Below, piece by piece: positions 33,155 to 46,375 of a stretch of 64,000 nt of DNA. The notes below the pieces were generated by a model. The model was given only the letters and a program-made list of their open reading frames with translations. It was not told the origin of the DNA and did no database searches. The translations under genes and the position numbers were made by a program. Source of the stretch: Cliona cf. orientalis (Eukaryota; Porifera; Demospongiae; Clionaida; Clionaidae); the NCBI GenBank assembly GCA_963930775.1, contig OZ005693.1:2046001-2110000 (forward strand), read 5' to 3'. How positions within the stretch are numbered: position 1 is the first letter of the stretch; each line of letters opens with the position of its first letter.

Positions 33155-33449
33155 CAGAAAGGTAATAATAATTGGACAAAAATCGAAAATGCTGGCTATT
33201 ATAATCATGACGTACATAATTAATGACAAATTAAATACAATAGCTATAATCACTGTTGCACACGTGAATGAAAATAATGTGGTCCAATGCATGCATAGCT
33301 ACAGACATCATTGTGTCTATGATAAAAACAATTAGCTATTATTGTGAATGGTACTTATTATATTGTAAAATGCTTGCGTAATAGAAAAGAAAGAATGCTA
33401 AGAGGTTGAGAATGGAATAAATGGGAAGTAATTAAAATAAAATTACATT

Positions 33450-36400
33450 TTAAGCTGGAAGTTCCTCGGCAAGCTGTGCATATCCAACCATGCGTGACTT
33501 GAGAGCTTTAGCCACAGCTGCCCACGAGGGCTTAGGCTTCCCATTCTTCAACCAGTCCTTAATCATGGCAGTGAGACAGTCGTCTGGATCCTGATTATTT
33601 GCCTTGCTGATGGAGTCCAGGGTACCAACTGAGATGCCCAGCTTGAGGCCAATGTTGTACCACTTCACCCTGGCCTCCCACACTGACTCCAGAACATCAC
33701 CGAGATCGTCTATGGTGAGCGCTCCTGCAAAGTAAAGCAATGACAATTTTCAAGTCAATGCATAAAATTACAACTATCTATTATTTACCTATATTCGTGG
33801 CAGTTTGTGAAGGTGATGCTCCTGGACTGCCAGAAGCGGCTCCTGGACTTTTTGATTCGCCTATATCATAAAAGAAAAGAAGTATACCAATATATTAATA
33901 AGAGAACATTCATACGCATTGCCAAATAAAGAAAACAATCTAGACGTACATGTACGTTCATAGAGGTAGCTATACCTTTGTGGCCAAGCCAGAGCTTGTG
34001 CTGCTCTGTCATTTCACTGTAGACTCGGCGGTCGCTGGTGCAGATCAGAAGTCTTCCATTTTCTGAAATGATAGCTGGGTGAAGGTCGTTGTGCTTTGGG
34101 CATGGAAAGGCAATGTCTGGAATTGAATTGTTGTAGTTCAGCTTTTGCGATGCCTTTCGTATCCCAGTGAGGATTGTCTCGCGAATTGCTGGACATATTT
34201 CTTCGTAGATTTCTTGGATTCCATCAGCACTGGCATCCTCGGGAGGCTCGAGCTCAACAATAACATGAAAATACGAGGAAAAAGGATCGGTTATCGTCAC
34301 ACAGCCTGGATTTTTTCCAGAAAGAGCAAATTGAACTCGATTGCGAGAAACTTGCACAGGGTAGCCGTTCTCTTCAAGAAGCTCCCACTTGGCTTCAGTG
34401 ATGAGAGAAGCAAGGAGAAAGCAGTAAACTCCAAGCTTGGGGCCGTCTCGACCAAAGTAGAAGAGAAGTGCTAGTGATGAAGCACCTGCCACAATACGTG
34501 GTATGTCTTGCTTCCTCAGGAGGCAGGGCATGAGATACTCACCTTTCCCAACCTCCGCCATGATCCTCAGGTGCTTGAGGACCAAGATCAGCTGCTCCTT
34601 CATGAAAAGCTTAGGGACGTAATGAGACGAGAATTGTTCAAGTATCTCCGCCGTCACGATTCCACGTTTCACGAATTTCTTCAGAGCTCCAAGAAGCTTA
34701 CCACTCGATTTCGCTTGCAATGATAGGCTGTGCACCACAAGCTCGGTGATTTTATCGAGGATGGCCTGGGCATCGATGAATACAATATTCGGAAGAACTT
34801 CTTCATAGTAGAAGATCAGCTTCAGCCCACGAAGGTACTTCAGTGCTGCCTCAAATGATTCTCGTGTGAAATTGTAGGTAGCTGCTACTTCAAAGCACTC
34901 TTCTTTGCTCATCACTGATTTTCCTTGCTCCTTGGCCATTCGCTGAAAGGCCATTTCCAAGGGAATGTATCGAAGTGGCACTTTTTTCGGCTTCAATTTA
35001 CGCAATTCTTCCTTCACTTTCTTTCTCAAAATGGATATCACTGTTTCGTCTTCATCTCCTGGTGTTTCTACGTTGACAGCAAGCAGCAGTGACTCTCCAT
35101 GGACGATGATATTATCCTCCATCTCCTGAGGTATTATGCTTCGAAGCTTCTTCTCCTTCATTTCTATGCTCTCCTGTAGGCACTCGTGCTGGAGGTCTTT
35201 GTGTGTGCCCACAAATGCAATCTTTGGACATGTGTTGTGGTCACAGGTTGATCGTATCACCCTCATGCAGTGGCGAAGCGTATCCAAGTGTGTAAAAGGT
35301 GACTTGAAAGGCTCTCCAACGCGTTCTCCTCTGGTGTAGAACTCGACTAGCGGAAAGCTGTCTAAGGGCTCATTGAGCTTCACTATCAGCACACCAAGCA
35401 TGGTGTTTTGGATGAACACAGGGAGGACCTCGTGAAACATAGGCTGGCCTCCTGTGTCATCGACGTCAAGCACATCTTTGTCATTGAGATCTGATTTCTT
35501 TTTTGCTCCTGCCTGCATTCGACTCAGGTACTGCCTCTTCATAGCACGACGAACACACCATGTTTCCTCTCTTCGTGAAGCATCTACTTTGACAGCTGAT
35601 GATGGCTGCCTCGTGGTTTCCTCCTGAGTAGAAGATGAAGAACTAGATAAACTGTTCAAATCATCCTTAGCCTTGGCTTGGGTAGAAGATTTAGCAATAG
35701 CTACACTATCGGTTGACTGTGGTATATTCGTTACAAGCATGTCAGAATAGTGGTCGTCGGTGATTCGTACGAAGTGGTCGTTGCTCACTCCTGCTGCCTT
35801 AATGTGAGCTACAGCTCTCACTGGCTTCTTTGCACATGCAGTGCTTTCTCGTATCGATGGAGGATCTTCCTTGAGGAAAGCTGCAAGGAAGTGTGTTTTT
35901 CCTGATCCTCCCACCCCTAAGAGTAAGGCACTGCCATTTCGTAACGATACTTCACCCTCCATCATGGCTGCATCAAAGCACTGCTGGGTTTTCTCACTGA
36001 CTGTAGGAATGGAATAAATATATACTGTAACTGTTGAAGTAGGTGCACAGGAAAAGGCTCTCTTATCATTAGGTAAAGATCATCAAGTGTACATTTGTAT
36101 GGTGTTCAAAAGTCTTACACTAATACTACACACACAGCACTACATAATTACGCACATACACATGTTCTCACATGAAAAGGTTGGTGCATGGCTATAGCTA
36201 ACGAGCTAAATGGTCACATCAGCTGTATCATAGAACACACGGAGTAAAACACAGAGTAAAACATATATATATATATATATACATTATACCATTATACATA
36301 TGCAGTCTGAGTTATTGAAATACAGACAACAGTCTCACTACAGTGTGTCTTGTGTACCTTTGACATACGTATTCTTCACCAAGTCAGCCTGTTGGGGAAG

Positions 36401-38679
36401 ATTGATCCACCAATGGCGAAGTACCTCTGCAACCTGAATCCAAGTAGGGCAGGGATGTTGATGGACGTAGAGGTCTAGGTAGGCCTCTTTCCTCTGGGTG
36501 GGGCTCTGGTAGTCCTTCTGTATTCTATCCATCTCAGACTTTGGTAGACCTAGGTAGTGTCTACCTCCAAGCTCATCTACCTTCCTAGGGTCCAGTAGTG
36601 CAAACAATTCCATTAGTTTCTCAGTAGTTACAGTGAGGTCTGTGCAAGGACAAAATTATGTTTGTCAATGAAAGCAAAACAATTAATACGGCACAAAATA
36701 TTCCACAAAACCCACAATAATGGTTGAGGTATCTTTATACTTATACTAAGATGTACCTATTCAGTGATGCACCATTAATACATGTATACACACATATATG
36801 TAGCAAAAATATTATGTGTAAAGTAAGGCTGACCTCTAGGAGGGAGATATGACCTCACTTCCTCAACTGCAGCCACCTGGTGATGACGGTATAGTGACCT
36901 GGCAAGTTGTTCCCATGAAGAATTTGGGTTGCAGTTTACATACAAGTCAGCACATTCATCCTCCTTCCCAGACCTGCCCAACACCCTCATCTTCACCACC
37001 TCCATTGCATAATCACAAGTGTCCTCCCACACCTCCGCCTTCACTATTGGCTCCACCTTCTCCATGACATGACTGACATTGTCCACTGTCAGAGTGGGGT
37101 CTGGGGGGAAGAGGGTGGACAACATCACTACTAGACCTCACACTAAATCACACAAGCTCATGCCAGTATGTAGGGTGCATGGCAAACTAGACAGTGCAAA
37201 TAACAGCAGCTGCTTTGAGCATGTCAGTATAGTATAACACATCAGCTATGTAGTGGTAGGTTTAATATTTACCAGTTGACATGAACGACTTGGATTCCCT
37301 TGCTAAGGCATATTCATTCCCATTATACAGTGTCACAGTAAGAAGTCTCCATTCAGCATCAGGGTGGCAGTTAACATAGTAGTCTACATAGGCGTGGTTC
37401 TTCTCTGTGTCGGTGGAGTATCTCCTCTGGATCTCCTCACGCAGTGGCCTGGGAATATCAAGTCCATCTCCACCCATTATCCTCTCCCACTTGTCTGCTG
37501 TTATCTTGTTCAGTATTTGAGTGACATTATCCACTGTCATAGTGGGGTCTGGGGGGACAGAGTTATGTGCAGCAACACACTCATTATAATATGACCAGTG
37601 CTATAGAAGAAACAGGTTTATTAGGATAACACCTTCAGCTGCAGATTTGATCATTGTGTCACACATGTAGAGGTAGGCATTTATACGTGCATGGATATAA
37701 GCAAAAATAATTAGATTAGTTATGCGTACTATTATTATGTTAGTCAGTGACTAAGGTGTACTGTACACATGTAGCACACACATACGTAGCGCATACACAC
37801 ATACACAGTCACACACAAATGTTCTCACATGTACATACTCCTGCAAACACGCAACACTCTGATCCCTATAAGAGGAGGCGCACGCACACACACATTTAAT
37901 ACATGTACGTGTGAGCTTAATTATCTCCCTCTCCACACCGAGACCCACTCACCTTGATGTGGTTCAGCATTGGCCTTGATCTTTTCAGCCACGTGGCTTT
38001 GCCGTGCTGAGTGTAGTAGATGAATCAGTCTCCTCCATGAGGGTTGGTAGTCACCTTCCCCCAGGAGGAACGCCTCCACCACAGCTTTTCGACGAGCATC
38101 GTCAGAGACATGCTCACGCTCGATGGCCTCTAGCTTCTTTCGATCATCACTACGAATGACATACCACCCCAATAGCTCCCTAGCCAGCTCTCTCCGGCTC
38201 AGCCTCACTGTCTTCACCACCTCAAATGCGTTATCAAACGTGAGGGGTAGGGCTGGATAGGGTAGACAACATTCCAGCACAAACACAAAAGGTTCATAAT
38301 TTTGTCCCATCTATAAACACGTACAGGTACACACAGCCACCCACAGCCCCCTCCCAGTTCAGCCTCTGTGAATCAGGGCACTTAGCTACTCCTTGTATAG
38401 CTATGGAGCAGAGCATGTAACATTGTTTGTATACACCAACATAATATTTGATAACTTGATGGGAATCCTAGCTACCTCAAGCCGATTCATCATACTAGGC
38501 TCAGGCTGACCATAGATAAAATAGGTGGGGCTGACTGGAGATATTGGCTCAGCTAGCCCACGCCGCGCCGCCCAACATATTTTAATATAGAGGTACTGGT
38601 ACTTATTTTTCGTTGATTAATGTTCATTGATACTTATTTACTCACCTTCTCGGCTGGTGGGTTCTGCCAGCTCCGCCAT
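33450..38679 (-). CDS. Death-domain Roc/COR-like GTPase, copy B
   Basis: Exons 38646-38679 (MAELAEPTSRE), 37953-38252, 37273-37548, 36834-37100, 36358-36639, 33976-36000, 33789-33860, 33450-33724; about 1,176 residues with no frame break. Domain order is as in copy A: four death-like domains, G domain (P-loop GVGGSGKTH, DDTGGQP, THKD), COR-like region, linker SKSPGAASGSPGASPSQT and final death domain. The last death domain is mosaic: its first half (GISVGTLDSI) and end (MIKDWLKNG) match copies D and E, its middle (NNQDPDDCL) matches A and C. The DD4-to-GTPase intron just after the GTPase exon is nearly identical to that of copy D. It is the most compact copy (5.2 kb), lacking the MITEs seen in A and C. 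Likely a functional gene. Confidence 0.85.
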
Positions 38680-38715
38680 TGTGGTTCAGTTGCTACGAGC
38701 CACACCCATCAAAAA

Positions 38716-38744
38716 GTGCACTTAACGACCATTTCCAACTACAC
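38716..38744 (-). promoter_or_regulatory. Conserved upstream block, copy B
   Basis: Same GTGCACTTAACGA plus CATTTCCAACT block, 37-65 bp before the ATG of copy B, preceded on the sense strand by the shared AACTACACC side and followed by TGGGTGTGGCT. Confidence 0.6.
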
Positions 38745-39421
38745 CCTAAATGGAATTACACCCCTAAGGATGTGGTATCTTTCATGATTTATATAATATA
38801 GCTCGGACATAACAATGTCTGTACTCGATATGTGGACCACATTAATTTTCCGGCACTCATATATCTACGATAATCAATTTTCAGCCAGCATTTAAATTTA
38901 TATGGAACAATATGTAGCATAATTGCAAAATTAGCTAAAAGACTAAACAATTAACATGAATGGTACACACAAAATTTATAATTATCGTAAAATCATTGTG
39001 TAATAGAAAAGAAAGAAAGCTTAGAGAGTGAGAGCAGAAAAAAAAATAGGAATTAATTAAGGTAAAATTACATATTAAGCGAGAAATTTCTTGGCGAGCT
39101 GTGCACATCCAACCATGGGTGACTTGAGAGCTTTAGCCAGTTGTGCCCACGAGGGCTTGGGGTTCCCATTGTTCAACCAGTACTCCAGCATGGCAGTGAG
39201 GCAGTCGTCGGGATCCTGATTATTGTTCTTCTTGATAGCGTTGAGTGTGCCCGGTGAAATTCCTAGTTCGAGACCAATGTAGTACCACTTTGACCTGGCC
39301 TCCCACACTGTCTTCAGGACATGACAAAGATCGTCTGTGGTGAGCTCTCCTGCAAAATAAAGCATTGATAATGCTTAAGTCACTGCATAAAATTTAATAA
39401 CAACTATAATTATAACTATTA

Positions 39422-40450
39422 CCGTAGAATCCCGCGATTACGCCCCCCCCCCCCTTTGTGCATGCTAGGATTGGGCAAAAGTGGGGAGGGGGCTTATACG
39501 CGGGATCCTTACATTTCCGTGTGACGACCATTACCGACCGTCGAATGCCACGTGGGCGCGCGATCTCTGTACTTTCTCTGCTTTCTCTGGCTGTTTGGTA
39601 GGCAAAACTCGAGAAAAACGACAAAGTAAGGCATAATATGACACAAATAGCTAGTTTGCTAGCTGTAGCTACTGTTTTTGTTGATTTATGGGCTCCATTT
39701 TACTAGTCTCGTGCCCAGCCTCTTTATCGCACGCGGAAAAAGAGTCTGGTGAAACGCGTATTCAATTTTGGTTCCGCGCGGTGAGATTGGCCGCGTCCAA
39801 TCAGATTGTAGAACGGTGCCACGTCATCAAGAAAAGATTGCGATGCTTCACCGTGTACTTTGCACTTTACTTGTAGGAGATGGTTGTTGGACAGCGAACC
39901 TGACATTCAGCAAGCGATCATCGAAACTATCCCACGTTTGAATCATGCTAGTGTCTGTGAAGTTTAGGCGAAAGTGGTAAGCTACATTTTAGCCAGCAAG
40001 AATGTGTTTATCTCTCTTAGTCTACCAGGAGAAATTTTTTCCTGTTTTTGAAAGCTTACCGCCGTCCTTTTGGGTACAAATCAGGCAACGAGACAAGCAT
40101 AGCACTCGGACTCCACTGTCCAAGGATCCCGCTGGCGCCATAGCCTACGGTAGGTGCTTTTCAAATACTTTGCGCGAATAATAATATTAAACAGTGATTG
40201 CGCCATCGCTTATAATGACATTCATTGTGCCCGTGTCAGAATACGTCACGTACATATGGAACCAAAATTGAATACGCGTTTCACCAGACTCTTTTTCCGC
40301 GTGCGATAAAGAGGCTGGGCACGAGACTACCATTTTACAGTCAGGGAGGGGGGGCTTATACGCGAGACAAAACTACCTATGCAGGAACTTGAGCTAAAAA
40401 TGGAGGGGGGGCTTATGCGCGAGGGGGGGCGTAATCGCGGGATTCTACGG
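39422..40450. mobile_element. CCGTA-type element, outer (copy C)
   Basis: About 1,029 bp with ends CCGTAGAATCCCGCGATTAC and its complement, TA on both sides (39420-39421, 40451-40452). C-rich and G-rich runs follow each end (for example GGGGGGGCTTATGCGCGAG). The middle is occupied by a second element (39704-40329). No transposase ORF. Confidence 0.88.
39704..40329. mobile_element. TAGTCTCGTG-type element nested in the outer element
   Basis: 626 bp with long inverted ends of about 70 bp starting TAGTCTCGTGCCCAGCC and including CGCACGCGGAAAAAGAGTCT. Direct repeats CCATTTTAC (39695-39703 and 40330-40338) are a 9-bp target duplication, as in Mutator-like elements. The short ORF at 39688-39876 within it looks fortuitous. 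Confidence 0.88.
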
Positions 40451-43400
40451 TACTTACCTATATTCATGGCAGTTTGTGACGGTGATGCTCCTGGACCACC
40501 AGTAGCAGCTCCTTGACTTTTTGAATCTCCTGTATCTTAAAAGAAAAGAGGTATAGTGATCATACTATGCCTTAAGAGAACATTCAGCTTTATACGGATA
40601 TCACAAACGTTGCTAAAATTAATAAAGAAAACAATCTAGACGTACATTTGTAGAGGTATAGCTATACCTTTGTGGCCAAGCCAGAGCTTGTGCTGCTCCG
40701 TCATTTCACTGTAGACTCGGCGGTCGCTGGTGCAGATCAGAAATCTTTCATCTTCTGAAATGATAGCTGGGTGAAGATCATCGTGCTTTGGGCAAGGAAA
40801 GGCAATTTCGGGAATTGAATTATTGTAGTTCAGCTTTTGCGATGCCTTTCGTATCCCAGTGAGGACTGTCTCACGAATCGCTGGACATATTCTTTCGTAG
40901 ATTCCATCAGCACTGGCACCTTCGGGAGGCTTAAGCTCAACAATAACATGAAAATACGAGGAGAAAGGATCGGTTATCGTCACGCAGCCAGGATTTTTTC
41001 CAGAAAGAGCAAACTGAACTTGATTGCGAGAAACTTGTACAGGGTAGCCGTCCTCTTCAAGAAGCTCCCACTTGGCTTCAGTGATGAGAGAAGCAAGGAG
41101 AAAGCAGTAAACTCCAAGCTTGGGGCCATCTCGACCAAAGTAGAAGAGAAGGGCTAGTGATGAAGCACCTGCCACAAGACGTGGTATGTCTTGCTTCCTC
41201 AGGAGGCAGGGCATGAGATACTCACCTTTCCCAACCTCCGCCATGATCCTCAGGTGTTTGAGGACCAAGATCAGCTGCTCCTTCATGAAAAGCTTAGGGA
41301 CGTAATGAGACGAGAACTGTTCGAGTATCTCTGCTGTCACGATTCCACATTTCACGAATTTCTTCAGAGCTCCAAGAAGCTTACCACTCGATTTAGCTTG
41401 CAATGATAGGCTGTGTACTACAAGCTCGGTGATTTTGTCGAGGATGGCCTGGGCATTGATGAATATGACATTCGGAAGAACTTCTTCGTAGTAAAAGATC
41501 AGCTTCAGCACATGAAGGTACTTCAGTGCTGCCTCAAATGACTCTCGTGTGAAATTGTAGGTAGCTGCCACTTCAAAGCACTCTCCTTTGCTCATCACCG
41601 ATTTTCCTTGCTCCTTGGCTATTCGCTGAAAGGCCATTTCCAAGGGAATGTATCGAAGTGGCACCTTTTTCGGCTTCAATTTATGCAATTCTTCCTTTGC
41701 TTTCTTTCTCAACATCGATATCACTGTTTCATCTTCATCTCCTGGTTTTTTTACGTTGACAGTAAGCAGCAGTGACTCTCCATGGACGATGATATTATCC
41801 TCCATCTCCTGAGGTATTATGCTTCGAAGCTTCTTCTCCTTCATTTCTATGCTCTCCTGTGGGCACTCATGCTGGAGGTCTTTGTGCGTGCCCACAAATG
41901 CAATCTTGGGACATGTGTTGCAGTCACAGGTTGATCGTATCACCCTCATGCAGTGGCGAAGTGTATCCAAGTGTGTAAAAGGTGACTTGAAAGGCTCTCC
42001 AACACGTTCTCCTCTGGTGTAGAACTCGACTAGTGGAAAGCTGTCTAAGGGCTCATTGAGCTTCACTATCAGCACGCCAAGCATAGTGTTTTGGATGAAC
42101 ACAGGGAGGACCTCATGAAACATAGGCTGGCCTCCTGTGTCATCGACATCAAGCACATCTTTGTCATTGAGATCTGATTTCTTCTTTGCTCCTGCCTGCA
42201 TTCGACTCAGGTACTGCCTCTTCATAGCACGACGAACACACCATGTTTCCTCTCTTCGTGAAGCATCTACTTTGACAGCTGATGATGGCTGCCTCGTGGT
42301 TTCCTTCTGACTAGGAGATGAAGAACTAGCTAAACTGTTCAAGTCATCCTCAGCCTCAGCTTGGGTAGAAGGTTTAGCAACAGCTACACTATCGGTTGAC
42401 TGTGGTATATTCGCTACAAGCATGTCAGAATAGTGGTCGTCGGTGATTCGTACAAAGTGGTCGTCGCTCACTCCTGCCGCCTTAATGTGGGCTACAGCTC
42501 TCACTGGCTTCTTTGCACATGGAGTGCTTTCTCGTATCGATGGAGGATCTTCCTTGAGGAAAGCTGCAAGGAAGTGTGTTTTTCCTGATCCTCCCACCCC
42601 TAAGAGTAAGGCGCTGCCATTTCGTAATGACACTTCACCCTCCATCATGGCGGCATCAAAGCACTGCTGGGTTTTCTCACTAACTGCGGAACAGAATAAA
42701 ACAATCATTTTTAATGTAAAGTTTGTGGTATACGTACAAAATTCTAATCATTCAGTAAAGATCACAATTATTATGCTCTTACCCAAATATGACACTATAT
42801 GCTGAATATCCTATACACACAACATAGTACTAAGTATCATACATAATTATTATCATGCATGTAGATGTACACAAGTCCTCAATCATATAATATTTTTAAT
42901 GTACTATAGTCATGTGCATAGCATATTAAAGTTAGTTACTCCTAATCACAATAATAGCCTGTCGACTTGCACATCCTTCACACAAACGACAATACACACC
43001 AAAGGTTGATGGCTAAACTAATTAGCTGCACTTGCGTGTGCATACAACCGTACATACTCTGGTACAAAAAACGTACATGACTATGTTAGGGATTGAGGTA
43101 TCTTAAATGGTCACATCAGCTGTACACAGAATACACAACATTAGTAGAGTGGGTACAAAGAACAGTATATAGCTATATAAGGCTTCCTATAATACACATT
43201 CAGTGTGAGTTATTTGAAATACAGACAACAATCTCACTACAGTGTGTCTTGTATACCTTTGACATAAGTATTCTCCACCAAGTCAGCCTGTTGGGGAAGA
43301 TTGATCCTCCAACCGCGGAGTAGAACAGCAACCCGGCCCCAAGTAGGGCAGGGGTGTTGATGGACATAGAGGTCTATAGGTAGGCCTCTTTCCTCTGGGT

Positions 43401-45326
43401 GGAGCTCTGGTAGTCCTTCCATATTCTATGCATCTCAGACTGTGGTAGACCTAAGTAATATTTACCCCCAAGCTCATCCACCTCCTCAGTGTCCAGTGGT
43501 GCAAACAGTTCCATTAGTTTCTCAGTAGTTATAGTGAGGTCTGCATGTGCAAGGAAAAATGTTTATTAATGAAAGGAAATAATTAGTATGGCACAAAATA
43601 TTCCACACAACCCATAATAATAGTTGAAATATCCCAAATTTATTTACATCCCCATTCTTGTAAGAAAATTACCTATTCAGTGATGCACCATTAATACATG
43701 TATACACACATACCATGTAGTAAAAATAATATTATGTAAAGCAAGGCTCACCTCTAGGAGGGAGATATGACCTCACTTCCTCAACTGCAGCCACCTGGTG
43801 ATGACGGTATAGTGACCGGGCAAGCAGTTCCCATGATGAATTTGGGTTACAGTTGGCATACAAGTCAGCACATTCATCCTCCTTCCCAGACCTGCACAAC
43901 TCCTTCATCTTCACTCTCTCCACTACATCATCACAAGCATCCACCCACACCTGCGTCTTCACTTTTGGCTCGACCTTCTCCATGACATGACTGACATTGT
44001 CCACTGTCAGAGTGGGGTCTGGGGGGAAGAGGGTGGACAACATCACTACTAGACCTCACACTAAATCACACAAGCTCATGCCAGTATGTAGGGTGCATGG
44101 CAAATTAGATAGTGCAAATCAATAACAGCTGCTGCTTTGAGGTGTCAGTCATAGTATAACACATCAGCTATGCAGTGGTAGGTTTAGTATTTACCAGTTG
44201 ACATGAATGATTTGGATTCCCTTGCTAAGGAATATTCCTCCTTAAAATACAGTCCCATGGTAAGATGTTTCCATTCAGCGTCAGGATGGCAGTTCACATA
44301 GTAGTCTGCACATGCATGGGTCTTCTCTGTGTCAGTGGAGTATCTCTTCTGGATGTCCTCCAGCAGTGGCCTGGGAATATCAAGTCCACCTCCACCCATC
44401 ACCTCCTCCCACCAGTCTGCTGGGGTCTTGTTCAGTATTTGAGTGACATTATCAACTGTCACAGTGGGGTCTGGGGGGACAGAGTTACATGTATGTGCAG
44501 TAACACACTCATTATAATATGACCAGTGCTAATGGAAGAAACAGGTTTGTTAGGATAACCCCTTCAGATTTGATCATTGTGTTATACATGTAGGTAGGCA
44601 TTATGGGTGCATGGTTATATAAGCAAAAATAATTAATTTTGATTGGTTATGCGTACTATTACTATGCTAGTCAGTCACTAAGGTGTACACAGGTACCACA
44701 CACGTTATAGTAGCGCATACACACATAGTCACACACAAAATTAATGTTCTCACGTGTACATACTCCCGCAATCACACAACAGTCTCACCCCAATAAGATG
44801 AGATGCACGCATGCACATATTACATGTATATAAATATTATATGTGAGCTTAATTATCTCCCTCTCCACACTGACACCCTCTCACCTTGATGTGGTTCAGC
44901 ATTGACCTTGATCTCTTCAGCCATGTGGCTATGCCCTGCCGAGTGTAGTTGATGAATCAGTCTCCTCCATGAGGGTTGGTAGTGACCTTCCCCCAGGACG
45001 AACGTCTCCACAACAGCTTTAAGACGAGCATCATCAGAGACATGCTTATGTTCGATGGCATCTAGCTTCTTTTGATCATCACTAATAACGTCATTCCAGC
45101 CCAACAGCTCCCTGGCCAGCCTTCTCCAGCTCAGCCTCACTGTCTTCACCGCCTCAAATACGTTATTAAGAGTGAGGGGTAGGGCTGGATAGGGTAGACA
45201 ACATTCCAGCATAAACACAAAAGGTTCATCATTTTTCCCCATCTATAAATACGTACAGGCACACACAGCCACCCACAGCCCCCTCCCAGTTCAGTCTCTG
45301 TGAATCAGGGCACCTAGCTACTCCTT

Positions 45327-45610
45327 CAGTGGAGTAGGAACCAGGGGGGCCAGGGGGGCCACTGGCCCCCCCAATATTTCAGAAGGTGGGGCCTGGCCCC
45401 TCCAATAATCAGGCTTGATACGAAACCCTTGTGTATGTTTTCTTTCAATTTTCAATATATACCAGACTTTCTTCGTAAAAGTCTGGTTTAAATTACTAAA
45501 ATATGACCTCTACAAAAGAATAATTGTGGTCACAAAATTCAGTAATCAAAGCCACACCCACAACTTGTATCGGTGGCCCCTGCAACACACGATTGCTTCC
45601 TACTCCACTG
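45327..45610. mobile_element. CAGTGGAGTAGG MITE in copy C intron 1
   Basis: 284 bp with ends CAGTGGAGTAGGAA and TTCCTACTCCACTG, flanked by TCCTT (45322-45326, 45611-45615). Copies A, B and E have the uninterrupted CTCCTTGTATAGCT site, which confirms the insertion boundaries. It contains G-rich GGGGGGCC runs. Confidence 0.9.
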
Positions 45611-45922
45611 TCCTTGTATAGCTATGGAGCAGAGCATGTAACATTGTTTGTATACACCAACATAATATTAATTTTGATAGCTTGCAATTGATGGGAGTCC
45701 TACCTCAAGCTGATTCATCAACTAGGCTCAGGCTGACTGGAGATTTTGGTTCAGCTAGCCCACGCTGCGCCGCCCAACATATTTATAGAGGTACTGGCAC
45801 TTATTTTTCGTTGATTAATGTTCATTGATACTTATTTACTCACCTTCTCGGCCACTGGGTTTGCTTACTACTGCCCGCTCCGCCATTGTGGTTTAGTCGC
45901 TGCGAGCCACACCCATCAAAAA

Positions 45923-45951
45923 GTGCACTTAACGATCATTTCCAACTACAC
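45923..45951 (-). promoter_or_regulatory. Conserved upstream block, copy C
   Basis: GTGCACTTAACGA plus TCATTTCCAACT block, 37-65 bp before the copy C ATG. Confidence 0.6.
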
Positions 45952-45978
45952 CCGAGAACCCTTCACAATAATTACGTT

Positions 45979-46375
45979 ACGTCCAGAGTCCCAATTAGAA
46001 AAAAACTATTCGGCCGACCGATGAGGTAATTGTGATGTAAAATATGATGTAAAATATGACGAAAATGCGGTTAAGACTGTTTTAAAATGTTTAGCACGCA
46101 TGAAAGCTTGTTGGGGCCCAGAATTCGAGCCTAGCGTAGAAGACATCGTGGACTATCCGATGATATCCTTATGGCGTTTCTCTCAGTTCGCTTTCTCTAG
46201 CGAGCTCGCTTTCAGGGCAGGGGGATTTCCCTATTCAGTCGAGCACGTGGCAGATGAAGGTCAACCGGCTCAAGCCGCGCGCCCCAATATTGTACTCGTA
46301 TACGGAGCATGCGCGGTTTGTCAATGTGTCCTAGTTCGAATTTATGGCGGCTTATTCATGAGGGACTCTGGACGT
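45979..46375. mobile_element. Inverted-repeat element upstream of copy C
   Basis: ACGTCCAGAGTCCC at 45979-45992 is perfectly mirrored by GGGACTCTGGACGT at 46362-46375. The interior has no coding signature. It starts about 90 bp upstream of the copy C start codon, right after the conserved promoter block. Confidence 0.6.

Larger units (their letters stand above)
39075..45886 (-). pseudogene. Death-domain Roc/COR-like GTPase, copy C (stop in DD4)
   Basis: Exons 45844-45886 (MAERAVVSKPSGRE), 44885-45184, 44195-44470, 43752-44018, 43257-43540, 40668-42683, 40458-40529, 39075-39349. A two-base insertion changes CTAG to CTATAG in the fourth death-domain exon, giving an in-frame TAG at 43374-43376 after about 350 residues; the exon is 284 bp instead of 282. 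All other exons, including the 2,016-bp GTPase exon with intact P-loop, DDTGGQP and THKD, remain open, so decay is recent, or the exon is skipped (282- or 285-bp phase-1 exons can be skipped without losing frame), or the insertion is an assembly error. The C-terminal death domain ends AQLAKKFLA rather than AQLAEELPA. The intron between linker and last exon is enlarged by a nested transposon. Exon 1 is 9 bp longer than in other copies. Confidence 0.78.
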
